From JAEXOD01 sp964652025 (lineage in GTDB: Bacteria > Bacteroidota > Ignavibacteria > Ignavibacteriales > Melioribacteraceae): a stretch of 64,000 nucleotides of DNA. Both the position numbers and the translations under genes were made by a program. The DNA lies in the NCBI GenBank assembly GCA_964652025.1, contig CAZYZX010000002.1, positions 62,001 to 126,000 on the forward strand, given 5' to 3'. Positions within the stretch are counted from its first letter, which is position 1; the number at the start of each line of letters is the position of its first letter. The notes beneath the pieces are model-generated. The model was not told the DNA's origin, ran no database searches, and saw nothing but the letters and a program-made list of their open reading frames with translations. Below, in pieces: positions 8,743 to 18,115 of this stretch.

Positions 8743-9870
8743 TTAAACTTTTATAAAAATCTTTTTAGCATATAAAATCCACATAAGCCCTAACCAAACA
8801 ACAACATATGTTAAAGCCCAAGCTAACGAAGCATTAATTGGCGAAAGCCACCAGGTGAATAAACTTTCATAAAGATATCCTTTTAGTGATATCTCATTAC
8901 CATCTGCTCCAATCCAAGTTATAAGATTCATAGATTTACCTACTAAACCTGAGAGGAAAAAGACAGTTATAGCGTTAGACCCATAAACAATAAATGGTTT
9001 TGTCCACCAAGTAATATTTTTTACATCAACCAACCAAAAGCAAGTTGCTAAAAAAAGCATGGCTAATCCACCTGTGTATAAAACGTAAGAACTTGTCCAT
9101 AAACCTTTGTTTAATGGAAACCACCCGCTCCATACGTAACCTGCTAAAAAAGTTAAAAATCCGTATGTAAATAATGTGGCTATTTTGGTTCCTTGTTCAA
9201 CATTTTTTCTAAGCCACTCACCTGTTAAAATACCTAAGATGGTTGTAACTATGGCAGGTATTGTACTTAAAACACCTTCAGGATCCCAAGTTTTTGTTAC
9301 AGCCCACATGTGTCCTGATAATAAAATACTATCTAACCATGCTGCAAGATTTTTACCCGGTTCTAAATTAGGATAGCCAACACCCGGTACAGGAATAAAT
9401 GACATTAAAAACCAATAAAAAATTAATAAGCCAGCACCTATGTAAGTTAATGTTTTTGTATTAACCTTTAGAAATAAGATTGCAGTAATAAAATAAACAA
9501 TACCAATACGCTGCAAAACTCCAGGAAACCTTAAAGTATCTAAATTATCAAATTTTGGGAATGCAGCCATAAAAAGCCCTAAAAATATAAGTATTACTGC
9601 TCTTCTTGTTATTCCTAAAATTAAATGCTTTTGATCTTCTCCACTAGCTTTTTTACGACTTAATGCATAAGTAATTGCAACACCAACAATAAATAAGAAA
9701 AATGGAAAAACTAAATCTGTTGGAGTGCAACCATGCCACTCCGCATGTTTTAATGGAGGATATATTGTAGCCCAACTACCAGGATTATTTACTAATATCA
9801 TTCCCATTATAGTAATCCCTCTAAATACATCCAAAGATATCAATCGTCCTGTACTTTTTACCGTATCCAT
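8743..9870 (-). CDS. NagX-like / DUF5009 heparan-alpha-glucosaminide acetyltransferase family membrane protein
   Basis: 375 residues and about ten transmembrane segments. The N-terminus RLISLDVFRGITIMGMILVNNPG and the next loop HAEWHGCTPTDLVFPFFLFIVGVAI match bacterial relatives of human HGSNAT (DUF5009/YeiB-like), which transfer acetyl groups to sugars across a membrane. A conserved motif with His and Asp (H-x-x-WHG-C-T-x-x-D) is present. In Bacteroidota such genes sit in N-acetylglucosamine use clusters; none is seen here. It is monocistronic, with its own terminator and a divergent intergenic region upstream. Confidence 0.85.
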   Translation of the reverse strand: MDTVKSTGRLISLDVFRGITIMGMILVNNPGSWATIYPPLKHAEWHGCTPTDLVFPFFLFIVGVAITYALSRKKASGEDQKHLILGITRRAVILIFLGLFMAAFPKFDNLDTLRFPGVLQRIGIVYFITAILFLKVNTKTLTYIGAGLLIFYWFLMSFIPVPGVGYPNLEPGKNLAAWLDSILLSGHMWAVTKTWDPEGVLSTIPAIVTTILGILTGEWLRKNVEQGTKIATLFTYGFLTFLAGYVWSGWFPLNKGLWTSSYVLYTGGLAMLFLATCFWLVDVKNITWWTKPFIVYGSNAITVFFLSGLVGKSMNLITWIGADGNEISLKGYLYESLFTWWLSPINASLAWALTYVVVWLGLMWILYAKKIFIKV

Positions 9871-9971
9871 CTTAGCTCAAGTTAAATTAAACATATTATT
9901 ATTTTGATATTTAAATTAATAAAAAATACTTTATTAATAAAAAAAATTATTTTTATAATTTAACATTTTAT

Positions 9972-9979
9972 TATTTTTG
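9972..9979 (+). promoter_or_regulatory. Possible promoter -7 element (TAnnTTTG type)
   Basis: TATTTTTG matches the Bacteroidota -7 consensus TAnnTTTG, 23 bases before the ATG at 10003. No clear TTTG -33 element is seen upstream. Because the DNA is AT-rich, chance matches are expected, so this is tentative. Confidence 0.35.
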
Positions 9980-10002
9980 TACATTTAATTTATAGAGGTG
10001 AA

Positions 10003-10617
10003 ATGAAATTATTAAGAAAATTATATGACTGGGTTTTAAGTTGGGCAGAAACTCCTTATGGCTCAGTTGCACTTTTTCTGTTAGCATTTGCAGAGTCTTC
10101 CTTTTTCCCTATTCCACCCGATGCATTACTAATTGCATTAGTTTTAGGCTCTTCTTCTAAAGCCTTTAAATTTGCCGCTAATTGTACTATTGCTTCTGTT
10201 TTAGGAGCCATTGCTGGATATGCAATTGGTTACTTTATTTGGTGGAATTCAGATTCTCAATTTTCATCTTTAGCTATCTTCTTTTTTAATAATATACCCG
10301 GTTTTACTGAACCTTTATTTTATAAAGTTAAAGCGCTATATGATGAATGGAACTTTTGGATTGTTTTTACTGCAGGTTTTACACCAATTCCTTATAAAGT
10401 ATTTACTGTAAGTGGTGGTGCATTTAAAATAGATTTATTCATGTTTATTCTTGCATCAATTGTTAGTAGAGGTGCTCGTTTCTTTTTAGTTGCATATTTA
10501 ATTTGGGCTTTTGGACCCCAAATTAAAGGTTTTATTGATAAATATTTTAACACTTTGGCTTTTGCTTTTACTATTTTATTAATAGGTGGTTTTGTTATAA
10601 TTAAGTACTTAATCTAA
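10003..10617 (+). CDS. YqaA/DedA-like (SNARE-associated/VTT domain) membrane protein
   Basis: 204 residues with four or five transmembrane helices. The region AFAESSFFPIPPDALLIALVLGSS is the E-x-x-x-F-P-x-P-D motif of the YqaA branch of the DedA/VTT family. AGFTPIPYKVFTVSGGAF is the second conserved loop (G-x-T-P-I-P-[FY]-K-x-x-x-x-x-G). Family members are implicated in lipid (undecaprenyl or phospholipid) flipping; the role of the YqaA branch is less clear. A good AGAGGTGA ribosome site precedes the ATG. Followed after 24 bases by the metallo-beta-lactamase gene. Confidence 0.88.
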   Translation: MKLLRKLYDWVLSWAETPYGSVALFLLAFAESSFFPIPPDALLIALVLGSSSKAFKFAANCTIASVLGAIAGYAIGYFIWWNSDSQFSSLAIFFFNNIPGFTEPLFYKVKALYDEWNFWIVFTAGFTPIPYKVFTVSGGAFKIDLFMFILASIVSRGARFFLVAYLIWAFGPQIKGFIDKYFNTLAFAFTILLIGGFVIIKYLI

Positions 10618-10641
10618 ATTTCATAAAAATGGAATAAATAT

Positions 10642-12039
10642 ATGGAAATACAATTTATAGGGGCAGCCCAATCCGTTACAGGTTCATGCCATTTAGTTAA
10701 AACTAATGGTTATACGTTTTTATTAGATTCTGGGTTATATCAAGGTAAACGTAAAGTAGCTTTTGAATTAAATAGAACATTTGACCTTTTTGACCCTGCT
10801 GAAATAGATTTTATTATTCTTTCTCACGCACATATAGACCATGCGGGTAATTTACCTTCTTTAGTAAGACGTGGTTTTAAGGGAGAAATTTACTCCACCT
10901 TTGCTACTAAAGATTTATGTTCTGTAATGTTATTAGATAGTGCTCATATTCAAGAAAAAGATATTGAATTTGTTAACAAAAAAAGAGCTAAACAAGGTAA
11001 AAATCCTTTTGAAATTCTTTATACAGAGCAAGATGTGCATGATACTATGGCTAAATTTGTTGGTATTAATTATCACAGAGAACAGGAAATTAGAGACGGT
11101 ATTAAATTAACTTTTTTTGATGCTGGTCATATTTTAGGCTCCTCTTTAGTTTATTTATCAATTAACGAAAAAGGAAGAATTATTCAATTCGGTTATAGTG
11201 GAGATATAGGAAGAAAAAATATGCCCATTATTAAAGATCCGGAAAAAATACCCGATGTTGAATTTTTTATTTCAGAATCTACATATGGTGGAAGATTTCA
11301 TGAAAGTGCAGAAAATAGCGAGCAAAAGCTTGCAGAAATTATTAATAAAGCTTACAACAGAAGCGGAAAAATTATTATTCCCGCTTTTAGTGTTGGTAGA
11401 ACTCAAGAATTAGTTTATGCAATAAACAAAATTTTCCGAGAAAAAAAGGCTCCCAAATTACCCGTATTTGTCGATAGCCCACTATCCGTTAATGCAACTA
11501 ATATATTTAGACAACATCACGAGTGTTTTGATGCAGAAATCTCGCAATTTATACTAAAAAATGATGACCCATTTGGATTCAATGAGCTTAAGTATATTAC
11601 TTCAACAGAAGAATCTAAAAAACTAAATGACAATAGACAACCTGGTATTATTATTTCTAGCTCTGGAATGTGCGAAGCTGGTAGAATTTTACACCACCTA
11701 CTTAATAATATAGAAAATCCTAACAATATTATACTTATGGTTGGTTATGCAGCTGCTGAAACTTTAGGTAGAAAATTAATTGAGGGTGCAAAATTAGTTA
11801 AAATTTTTGGTATGGAACGCCAAGTTAATGCAGAAGTTATTGTTATGAACTCTTTCTCTGCTCATGCAGATAGCAATGAATTAATTGAATATGTAGACCA
11901 ATTTGATAAAGGAAGAATGCAAAATATCTTTTTAGTGCATGGAGATTATGACCAGCAACTTATTTACAAACAAAGACTTAATTCTATAGGTTTTGAAAAC
12001 GTTACTATCCCCTCTCGCGGAGATGTGTTTGTTTTGTAG
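10642..12039 (+). CDS. Metallo-beta-lactamase/beta-CASP ribonuclease-like protein
   Basis: 465 residues. Zinc motifs are SHAHIDHAGNLP (motif 2, H-x-H-x-DH), DAGHILGSS (motif 3) and YSGDIG (motif 4). The beta-CASP part shows FISESTYGGRFH, SSSGMCEAGR, SFSAHADSNE and VHGD. This is the CPSF-73/YSH1-like branch common in bacteria and archaea, acting on RNA. There is no KH domain, unlike archaeal CPSF. Substrate RNA unknown. The next gene overlaps its 3' end slightly. Confident in fold, moderate in exact function. Confidence 0.92.
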   Translation: MEIQFIGAAQSVTGSCHLVKTNGYTFLLDSGLYQGKRKVAFELNRTFDLFDPAEIDFIILSHAHIDHAGNLPSLVRRGFKGEIYSTFATKDLCSVMLLDSAHIQEKDIEFVNKKRAKQGKNPFEILYTEQDVHDTMAKFVGINYHREQEIRDGIKLTFFDAGHILGSSLVYLSINEKGRIIQFGYSGDIGRKNMPIIKDPEKIPDVEFFISESTYGGRFHESAENSEQKLAEIINKAYNRSGKIIIPAFSVGRTQELVYAINKIFREKKAPKLPVFVDSPLSVNATNIFRQHHECFDAEISQFILKNDDPFGFNELKYITSTEESKKLNDNRQPGIIISSSGMCEAGRILHHLLNNIENPNNIILMVGYAAAETLGRKLIEGAKLVKIFGMERQVNAEVIVMNSFSAHADSNELIEYVDQFDKGRMQNIFLVHGDYDQQLIYKQRLNSIGFENVTIPSRGDVFVL

Positions 12040-13954
12040 ATCAAACTTAAAAGTATTTTTATTTTTTGTTATAATTTTGTTTTTTAATCCAATTTTTATA
12101 TTTGGACAGTTCTTTAATAAAGACAGTTCAAATTTTAATAATTATAGTTATATCGATAACTTTTTTACTACAAATTTCTTAAAGCAATTAAATACTTACT
12201 CTTTAAATTCAAACTTAATTTATTCTGTTAAAAATGGTAAGTTTTTTGCAGGAGTTTATGATAAATATAATTCAACTGTTTATAAAAGCTCGTTTAATAA
12301 CATAAAAGATGAAAATTATTTTTCCTTATTGTTAGATTATCGTTTTTCAACATTATTTTCCTCTGGAATTTTAATTAAAAACTCGATTTATTCCGATAAT
12401 CGTCAAGTTGATATTAATCAAGCATCTTACACTAATGCTTTACTTTTTGCTAAATATTTCCCGATTAATAGTGTATCAGTTACATCATATTCTGGTTATT
12501 CTAATAACAATCAACTATCCGAAAAGGATTATGGCTATTTATACGGGTTAGAGTCAAAAATTACTCGATATCATTTAAGCGATTTTGAAATTTATTTTAA
12601 TGGCAAATATGAGGATGAATTTATAGACCCAAGAAAAAGCAACTTTAGACTTGCAAACGTTGAAATTATAAATGATATTAGTGAAGGGCTTACTAATTCT
12701 TTCTCGGCATTTTTCTCTTCCCATAGTAAAGATTTTTATTTAGAGGCAGATAGTATTACTCAAAATCTTTTTAATATAACTAATAATATTCAAACTAGAA
12801 AAGAACAATATTATTATATTCAAGAAAAAATGTCTTTTCTTAACGATAACTCCCCTTTTAATTTTTATATTGGCAGTAAACTTTTTTGGAGAAACATTGA
12901 TAAAACAACTAAGTATATTCGAATACAAAATTTTGCTACAAATTTAGATTCAGAAATAAAAGACTTTAAATTAGACCTATTTTCTGAATTTATATTTAAT
13001 TTTAATGATTTAATTATTAATCTGAAAACAAATTACACGGAACAAGAAGAAAAGCATTTTGCTAAAAAAATAAGTGGCATTAGTGATTTGTATTTTGAGG
13101 AAAGAAATGAAGCAGAAAAATTGTTAAATAATAAATCCAAACAAACAACTATTTCTTTAAGCACTTTTTACGATTTATCCACCAAAGACATTATAAATTT
13201 TTCTTTATTTCATCGTAAACTTGTTTATGATACACCATCTAAAGATAATTTTGATGATAGAGACGAACTATTATCTATGCTTAGAATAAATTATTTACGA
13301 AAATTAACACCATTTTTTTCTGCATTTATTAATTTAGAATTTAACTATAATAAAATAGTTTATATCTTTTCTCAAAAAAGTGCTAATAATAATATTAAAA
13401 GAATTATAAAATTAAGCTCTGGTGGAACATATAAAATAAATAATTTTATAACCGTTAATTCAGCAGAAGTTATTGCAAACTATGTTGTTTATGATTTTGA
13501 AGAGCTAAATCCTAATTATAAAAGCTTTTCTTTTAGACAATTTGTTTTAAGAGATAGTACATCTTATGCTTTTGACAAGAATATAGAATTTAATAATATA
13601 GGTCATCTTAAATTAAGTGAACAAGGTGAATTTAATTGGAAAAAATTTTCCGGCTTACCTGTTAGATTTTTATCAGAAATTTACACAGAACCAATTATTT
13701 ACTATAAATTAAAAGATATAAAAATGGGAATTGGACTAAGATATTTTGAACTATCCACATATAATATTAAAAATGGTAAAACAAAATTATTAGATACAAA
13801 ATATAGTAGTATTGCACCTTTAAGTAAAATATATGTTAAAGCCTCAAATAAACTTATTTTAGAATTAAGTGGCAGATATGAATTTATTACCAATGAAAAA
13901 AATAAATTATCTAACCAGACCTATTTTTATTTGGATTTAAATTGGAAATTATAA
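12023..13954 (+). CDS. Large outer-membrane protein of unknown function, probably beta-barrel
   Basis: 643 residues from the ATG at 12023. A TTG at 11993 is also possible but would add ten residues before a hydrophobic segment. The N-terminus (VFLFFVIILFFNPIFIFGQ) is a signal peptide. The rest alternates polar and aromatic residues (for example YFPINSVSVTSYSGYSNNN) and ends FYLDLNWKL, a typical last barrel strand. No known family is recognised. The start overlaps the beta-CASP gene by 17 bases, and the coding DNA is AT-rich like its neighbours. Function unknown. Confidence 0.65.
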   Translation: MCLFCRSNLKVFLFFVIILFFNPIFIFGQFFNKDSSNFNNYSYIDNFFTTNFLKQLNTYSLNSNLIYSVKNGKFFAGVYDKYNSTVYKSSFNNIKDENYFSLLLDYRFSTLFSSGILIKNSIYSDNRQVDINQASYTNALLFAKYFPINSVSVTSYSGYSNNNQLSEKDYGYLYGLESKITRYHLSDFEIYFNGKYEDEFIDPRKSNFRLANVEIINDISEGLTNSFSAFFSSHSKDFYLEADSITQNLFNITNNIQTRKEQYYYIQEKMSFLNDNSPFNFYIGSKLFWRNIDKTTKYIRIQNFATNLDSEIKDFKLDLFSEFIFNFNDLIINLKTNYTEQEEKHFAKKISGISDLYFEERNEAEKLLNNKSKQTTISLSTFYDLSTKDIINFSLFHRKLVYDTPSKDNFDDRDELLSMLRINYLRKLTPFFSAFINLEFNYNKIVYIFSQKSANNNIKRIIKLSSGGTYKINNFITVNSAEVIANYVVYDFEELNPNYKSFSFRQFVLRDSTSYAFDKNIEFNNIGHLKLSEQGEFNWKKFSGLPVRFLSEIYTEPIIYYKLKDIKMGIGLRYFELSTYNIKNGKTKLLDTKYSSIAPLSKIYVKASNKLILELSGRYEFITNEKNKLSNQTYFYLDLNWKL

Positions 13955-14014
13955 TAATTATCTTTAAATTTAAGATTAATAAAAATTTCTTAATAAAAAG
14001 CAAATTAAGTTGTA

Positions 14015-14434
14015 ATGTTCAATTCTAAAAAATATATAAAAAAGTTTCCTAGCGTTCCAAATTCTATGCCGCTAATAGAAGAATTCGTTTTGGAAACAAT
14101 CGAAGAACTAAGATTAAATGATACTGCTCTTAATCAGTTAACATCCTCCGTAGCAGAAGCATCATCTAATTGTATTATACATGGAAATAAGTCGGATAAA
14201 ACTAAACAAATTGAAGTTGAAATTGCTATAGATGATGAAAATATTGTTATTACACTAAAAGATGAAGGAAAAGGTTTTGATTTAAATAGCGTTCCAGACC
14301 CCACTCTACCGGAGAATATCCTAAAAGATAGTGGACGTGGGATACATATAATGAAATCGTTTTTAACAGAACTAAAATATATCTTTACTGAAAATGGTAC
14401 AGAAACTATTTTAGTCTTTAAATATAAATCTTAA
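14015..14434 (+). CDS. RsbW-like anti-sigma factor/serine kinase (HATPase_c)
   Basis: 139 residues carrying the GHKL ATP-binding motifs: N-box VAEASSNCIIHGN (E-x-x-x-N), G1-like DEGKGFD and G2 GRGIHIMKSF. The size and spacing match RsbW/SpoIIAB-type switch kinases, which phosphorylate an anti-sigma antagonist or bind a sigma factor. No STAS antagonist, sigma factor or SpoIIE phosphatase is next to it, so its partner lies elsewhere. It is 24 bases upstream of malate dehydrogenase, possibly co-transcribed by position only. Confidence 0.88.
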   Translation: MFNSKKYIKKFPSVPNSMPLIEEFVLETIEELRLNDTALNQLTSSVAEASSNCIIHGNKSDKTKQIEVEIAIDDENIVITLKDEGKGFDLNSVPDPTLPENILKDSGRGIHIMKSFLTELKYIFTENGTETILVFKYKS

Positions 14435-14457
14435 AACATTAAAAATAGGAGTATAAT

Positions 14458-15423
14458 ATGGGAAGGAAAAAAATTTCCCTTATTGGTGGTGGACAGATTG
14501 GGGGTGTGTTAGCCCAGTTAATAGCACAAAAAGAATTAGGCGATGTTGTGCTTTTTGATATCGTTCCCGAACTTCCGCATGGTAAAATTTTAGATATTGC
14601 TGAAGCTTCAAAAGTTGATCAATTTGACATAAAAATGACCGGAACAAACGATTATTCTGATATCGCAAATTCCGATTTAGTTATTGTTACTGCCGGGTTA
14701 CCAAGAAAACCTGGTATGAGTAGAGATGACCTACTTGTTACAAATGCTAATATTATGAAAACTGTTGCAGAAAATGTTAAACAGTTTGCACCTAATGCAA
14801 TTGTAATAATTATTAGCAATCCTTTAGATGCTATGGTTACTTTATTCCAAAAAGTATCTGGATTCCCTTATCACCGAGTAATGGGACAAGCTGGAGTTTT
14901 AGATTCTTCAAGATTTGCTACTTTTATAGCATGGGAGTTAGGTGTATCTGTTAAAGATGTTAATGCAATAGTTTTAGGTGGACATGGTGATACAATGGTT
15001 CCATTGGTAAGATATGCTAATGTTAACGGTTTACCTGTAATGGAATTATTAGAAAGAAAATACGGCAGCAAAGAAAAAGCCAACGAAGTAATGGAGCAAA
15101 TGGTTCAAAGAACTAAAATGGCTGGTGGCGAAGTTGTTAAGCTATTAAAAACTGGTTCCGCATTCTACTCCCCTGCTTCTTCATCCATTCAAATGGCAGA
15201 AGCTATTCTTAAAGATGAAAAACGTGTATTACCTACCTGTGTTTTCCTTAACGGAGAGTATGGTGTTAATGGATATTATGTGGGTGTTCCTGCTGTTTTA
15301 GGTGCTAATGGTGTAGAAAATGTTTTAGAAATTAGCTTAAATGAAACAGAGCAAGCCGCTTTAGATAACTCCGTTAACGCTGTTAAAAACTTAGTTGCTG
15401 ATATGGAAAGATTAGGTTTTTAA
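14458..15423 (+). CDS. mdh: Malate dehydrogenase (NAD-dependent, LDH-like)
   Basis: 321 residues. The Rossmann loop is GGGQIGG (10-16), with D34 at the end of strand 2 (NAD specificity). LPRKPGMSR holds the substrate Arg residues R83 and R89, and GGHGDTMVPLVRY carries the catalytic His at 176. The Arg at position 83 fits malate rather than lactate. It oxidises malate to oxaloacetate in the citric acid cycle. A good GGAG ribosome site precedes the ATG, and a strong terminator follows the gene, which bounds a short operon with the RsbW-like gene. Confidence 0.95.
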   Translation: MGRKKISLIGGGQIGGVLAQLIAQKELGDVVLFDIVPELPHGKILDIAEASKVDQFDIKMTGTNDYSDIANSDLVIVTAGLPRKPGMSRDDLLVTNANIMKTVAENVKQFAPNAIVIIISNPLDAMVTLFQKVSGFPYHRVMGQAGVLDSSRFATFIAWELGVSVKDVNAIVLGGHGDTMVPLVRYANVNGLPVMELLERKYGSKEKANEVMEQMVQRTKMAGGEVVKLLKTGSAFYSPASSSIQMAEAILKDEKRVLPTCVFLNGEYGVNGYYVGVPAVLGANGVENVLEISLNETEQAALDNSVNAVKNLVADMERLGF

Positions 15424-15450
15424 TTTTTTTATAAAATATAATTTAATTAT

Positions 15451-15478
15451 AGTCCTCTATTTTTATAGAGGACTTTCT
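15451..15478 (+). terminator. Terminator after mdh
   Basis: A perfect 10-base-pair stem, AGTCCTCTAT (15451-15460) with ATAGAGGACT (15465-15474) and a TTTT loop, followed by a T-rich stretch (TTCTATTTT). It lies 28 bases after the mdh stop and before yicC. Confidence 0.8.
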
Positions 15479-15554
15479 ATTTTAAGTAAAATAAATCTTT
15501 TTGATAATATTTCAAATTTATTTAAATTTAAACTTACATTTTTTTAGAGGTTGC

Positions 15555-16430
15555 ATGCTTAAAAGTATGACCGGTTTTGGTAAAAGTGTTGTTAAATATA
15601 ATGATCTTACAATCGAAACCGAAGTAAAAAGTTTAAATAGTAGATTTTTAGAGCTAAGTTTTAAAATTCCAAAAAATCTTACTCAAAAAGAATTTGAAAT
15701 TAGAGAGTTAGTTAAAAGTAAGTTAAGCAGAGGTAAGGTATTTATAGCTATTTATATAACTAGAGACCCATCTTCCCAAGCAAGTTCTTTTATAGACCAA
15801 GATGGGTTAAATAAAGCACTTTCTATTTTAACAGAACTTAAAAAAAAGTTAAATTCAAAAAATAACATTAAAATCGAAAACCTTATTGCTTTTCAACACT
15901 TATATATAACTGAAACAGTTATTGATGAAGAAAACGAATTTAAATATATATTAGATTCAATTTCTAAAGCTATAGACGAAATGAATGAAATGCGGTTAAA
16001 AGAAGGCTTTGAACTTGAAAACGATTTATTAAATAGAATTAATATTATTGAAAATAAAATGCATTTTATTCAACACGAAAATCCAAATGATATTAATAAC
16101 TATTTTAATAGACTAAAAGAAAAAGCCAAACAACTAACAACTGATATTTTAGATAATCCGGATAGATTAAATTTAGAATTAGCTTTATTAAGCGAAAAAT
16201 ATGATGTTACAGAAGAATGTGTCCGTCTAAAAAGTCATATTTCTCAATTTAAGGAAATTATAAAAGTTGGAACGGATGCTGGTAGAAAGCTTAACTTTTT
16301 ATGTCAGGAAATGAACAGAGAAGCAAATACTATTAATAGTAAATCTATTTCCCCAGATATTACTTATGCTGGAATTACTATTAAAGATGAATTAGAAAAA
16401 ATTAGAGAACAAATACAAAATATAGAGTAA
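15555..16430 (+). CDS. yicC: YicC-family endoribonuclease
   Basis: 291 residues. The start is the ATG at 15555, which begins with the invariant MLKSMTGFGKS and has an AGAGG site before it; the frame is open upstream to a TTG at 15501, but those residues are not conserved. YicC proteins are endoribonucleases that act on small RNAs. The C-terminal part (EKYDVTEECVRLKSHISQF, GRKLNFLCQEMNREANTINSK) matches the DUF1732 domain. The order yicC-gmk-rpoZ is conserved in many bacteria. The stop is 3 bases from gmk. Confidence 0.95.
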   Translation: MLKSMTGFGKSVVKYNDLTIETEVKSLNSRFLELSFKIPKNLTQKEFEIRELVKSKLSRGKVFIAIYITRDPSSQASSFIDQDGLNKALSILTELKKKLNSKNNIKIENLIAFQHLYITETVIDEENEFKYILDSISKAIDEMNEMRLKEGFELENDLLNRINIIENKMHFIQHENPNDINNYFNRLKEKAKQLTTDILDNPDRLNLELALLSEKYDVTEECVRLKSHISQFKEIIKVGTDAGRKLNFLCQEMNREANTINSKSISPDITYAGITIKDELEKIREQIQNIE

Positions 16431-16433
16431 AAA

Positions 16434-17009
16434 TTGAAAGGTAAAATTTTTGTTATTTCTGCACCAAGTGGAACTGGTAAAACTACTATAATTAAAAACA
16501 TTATGGAAATTTTTCCGCAGTTAACTTTTTCTATTTCTGCAACAACTCGCGAAAAAAGAAGTTTTGAAGTTGATGGTAAAGATTATTTCTTTATATCTGA
16601 AGAAGAATTTAAGAAAAAAATTGATAATGATGAGTTTATTGAATGGGAAAAATTTTACGATTATTACTATGGAACTCTAAAATCTTTTGTAAACCAAGCG
16701 TTATCAGAAAATAAGAATTTAATTTTTGAAGTTGATGTAAAAGGCGCATTAAATATAAAACGTTTTTACCCAGAAGCTGTTCTTATTTTTATCGAGCCAC
16801 CAAGCTTAGATACAATTAAAGAACGCTTAACTAAACGAAATACTGAAAGCGAAGAAGACTTTAGAAAAAGAGTTGAACGCGCTAATCTTGAAATTAGTTT
16901 TAAAGATAAATTTGACTTTTCGGTTCTTAACGAAAACTTAGATGAGGCTATTAATAAAGTAAAAGAAATAATTGAAAATAAATTAAAGGGAGACCAACAT
17001 GCAAGTTAG
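16434..17009 (+). CDS. gmk: Guanylate kinase
   Basis: 191 residues. The P-loop APSGTGKTT (10-18) opens the protein, followed by the GMP-binding TTREKRSFEVDGKDYFF. It phosphorylates GMP to GDP with ATP. The start is TTG at 16434, with no ATG upstream of the conserved start. It overlaps rpoZ by 11 bases. All family motifs are present and the length is normal. Confidence 0.96.
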   Translation: MKGKIFVISAPSGTGKTTIIKNIMEIFPQLTFSISATTREKRSFEVDGKDYFFISEEEFKKKIDNDEFIEWEKFYDYYYGTLKSFVNQALSENKNLIFEVDVKGALNIKRFYPEAVLIFIEPPSLDTIKERLTKRNTESEEDFRKRVERANLEISFKDKFDFSVLNENLDEAINKVKEIIENKLKGDQHAS

Positions 17010-17298
17010 TCCAATTGATTTAAGACAAATTGAAAAAAAAGCTGCAAATGTTTATGAAAGCATTAACGTAATTGCCAAACGTGCTAGACAAATTAATGAT
17101 GAAATTAAATTAGAATACCAAAGTTTGGCTAAAAACATTGCTTCTACAAACGACCCTAACGATGAAGAGGAAAAGGAGAATCCAGATCAATTAAGATTAA
17201 GTTTAGATTTTGAAAAAAGACCTAAACCGCACATTAAAGCTTTACAAGAGTTTTTAAATGGCGAATTAAAATATCGCTATAAACAATATGAATTCTAA
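16999..17298 (+). CDS. rpoZ: DNA-directed RNA polymerase omega subunit
   Basis: 99 residues with an omega-like core: VYESINVIAKRARQINDEIKLE matches the conserved region of omega that wraps the beta-prime C-terminus. The start is ATG at 16999 with GGGAGA upstream. The overlap with gmk and with the next gene (uracil-DNA glycosylase, 11 bases) supports tight coupling. The C-terminal half, rich in charged residues, is less conserved. The gmk-rpoZ order is one of the best guides for this small protein. Confidence 0.9.
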   Translation: MQVSPIDLRQIEKKAANVYESINVIAKRARQINDEIKLEYQSLAKNIASTNDPNDEEEKENPDQLRLSLDFEKRPKPHIKALQEFLNGELKYRYKQYEF

Positions 17299-18103
17299 GC
17301 AAAATACAAATATTTTAATTGAAACCTTAAAAGCTCAAGCCGAATTATTTGGCGATGAGCTTTTTGTTTCTTTGCAATTCAATGATTTATTGAAATCTGT
17401 TAATCAAAAATTAACTAATATCGGCAGTAAAGATAAGCCAATAGAAAGTGAACCACTTATTAGTTTTAATAACACAAATAACTTTAGCAGTAACACACAA
17501 GCTGATGTTACTATCCCTACAAATATGAATGATAATAATTTTTACAAAGCTAATTCCTTAAAAGAACTTGATAGCTTAATAAATAAATGTACTAAATGTG
17601 CATTAGGCAAAACTCGCAATAAATTTGTTTTTGGAACAGGTAACCCAAATGCGGATATTATGTTAATAGGTGAAGCTCCGGGTGCTGATGAAGATATGCA
17701 AGGCATACCTTTTGTTGGGAGAGCCGGCCAATTATTAAATAAAATTTTAGAAGCAATTAATATTAAGCGCGAAGAAGTTTACATCGCAAATATTTTAAAG
17801 TGTAGACCTCCTGATAATCGCACTCCTATTCCTGCAGAAATTAACACTTGCATCCCCTACTTAAAAAAACAAATTGAATTAATTAAACCGAAAGTAATTT
17901 TATGTTTGGGTGTTACTGCTGCAAATGGACTATTAAATACTAAAAGTAGTATGATAAAATTACGTGGCAATGTTTACGAGTTTCATGGCGTAAAATTAAT
18001 GGTTACTTATCATCCTGCTGCATTATTACGTAATCCAAATTGGAAAAAAGAAACTTGGGAAGATGTGCAAAAATTTTATAATCTTTATAAAAGCTTAATA
18101 TAA
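17288..18103 (+). CDS. Family 4 uracil-DNA glycosylase (iron-sulfur)
   Basis: Removes uracil from DNA. Motif A is GEAPGADEDMQGIPFVGRAG and motif B is TYHPAALLRNP. The iron-sulfur Cys pairs are CTKC and, further on, KCRPP with NTC. The catalytic part covers about residues 95 to 271. Residues 1-90 are an Asn/Ser-rich extension without conserved motifs (ending near SLKELDSLIN), seen in some type-4 enzymes. It overlaps rpoZ by 11 bases and precedes dnaB by 12 bases. Confidence 0.93.
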   Translation: MNSKQNTNILIETLKAQAELFGDELFVSLQFNDLLKSVNQKLTNIGSKDKPIESEPLISFNNTNNFSSNTQADVTIPTNMNDNNFYKANSLKELDSLINKCTKCALGKTRNKFVFGTGNPNADIMLIGEAPGADEDMQGIPFVGRAGQLLNKILEAINIKREEVYIANILKCRPPDNRTPIPAEINTCIPYLKKQIELIKPKVILCLGVTAANGLLNTKSSMIKLRGNVYEFHGVKLMVTYHPAALLRNPNWKKETWEDVQKFYNLYKSLI

Positions 18104-18115
18104 AAAGAGAGTTAA

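Noticed and set aside
9176..9907. Two short plus-strand frames opposite the NagX-like gene
   Set aside because: They lack ribosome sites and lie antisense to conserved membrane segments.
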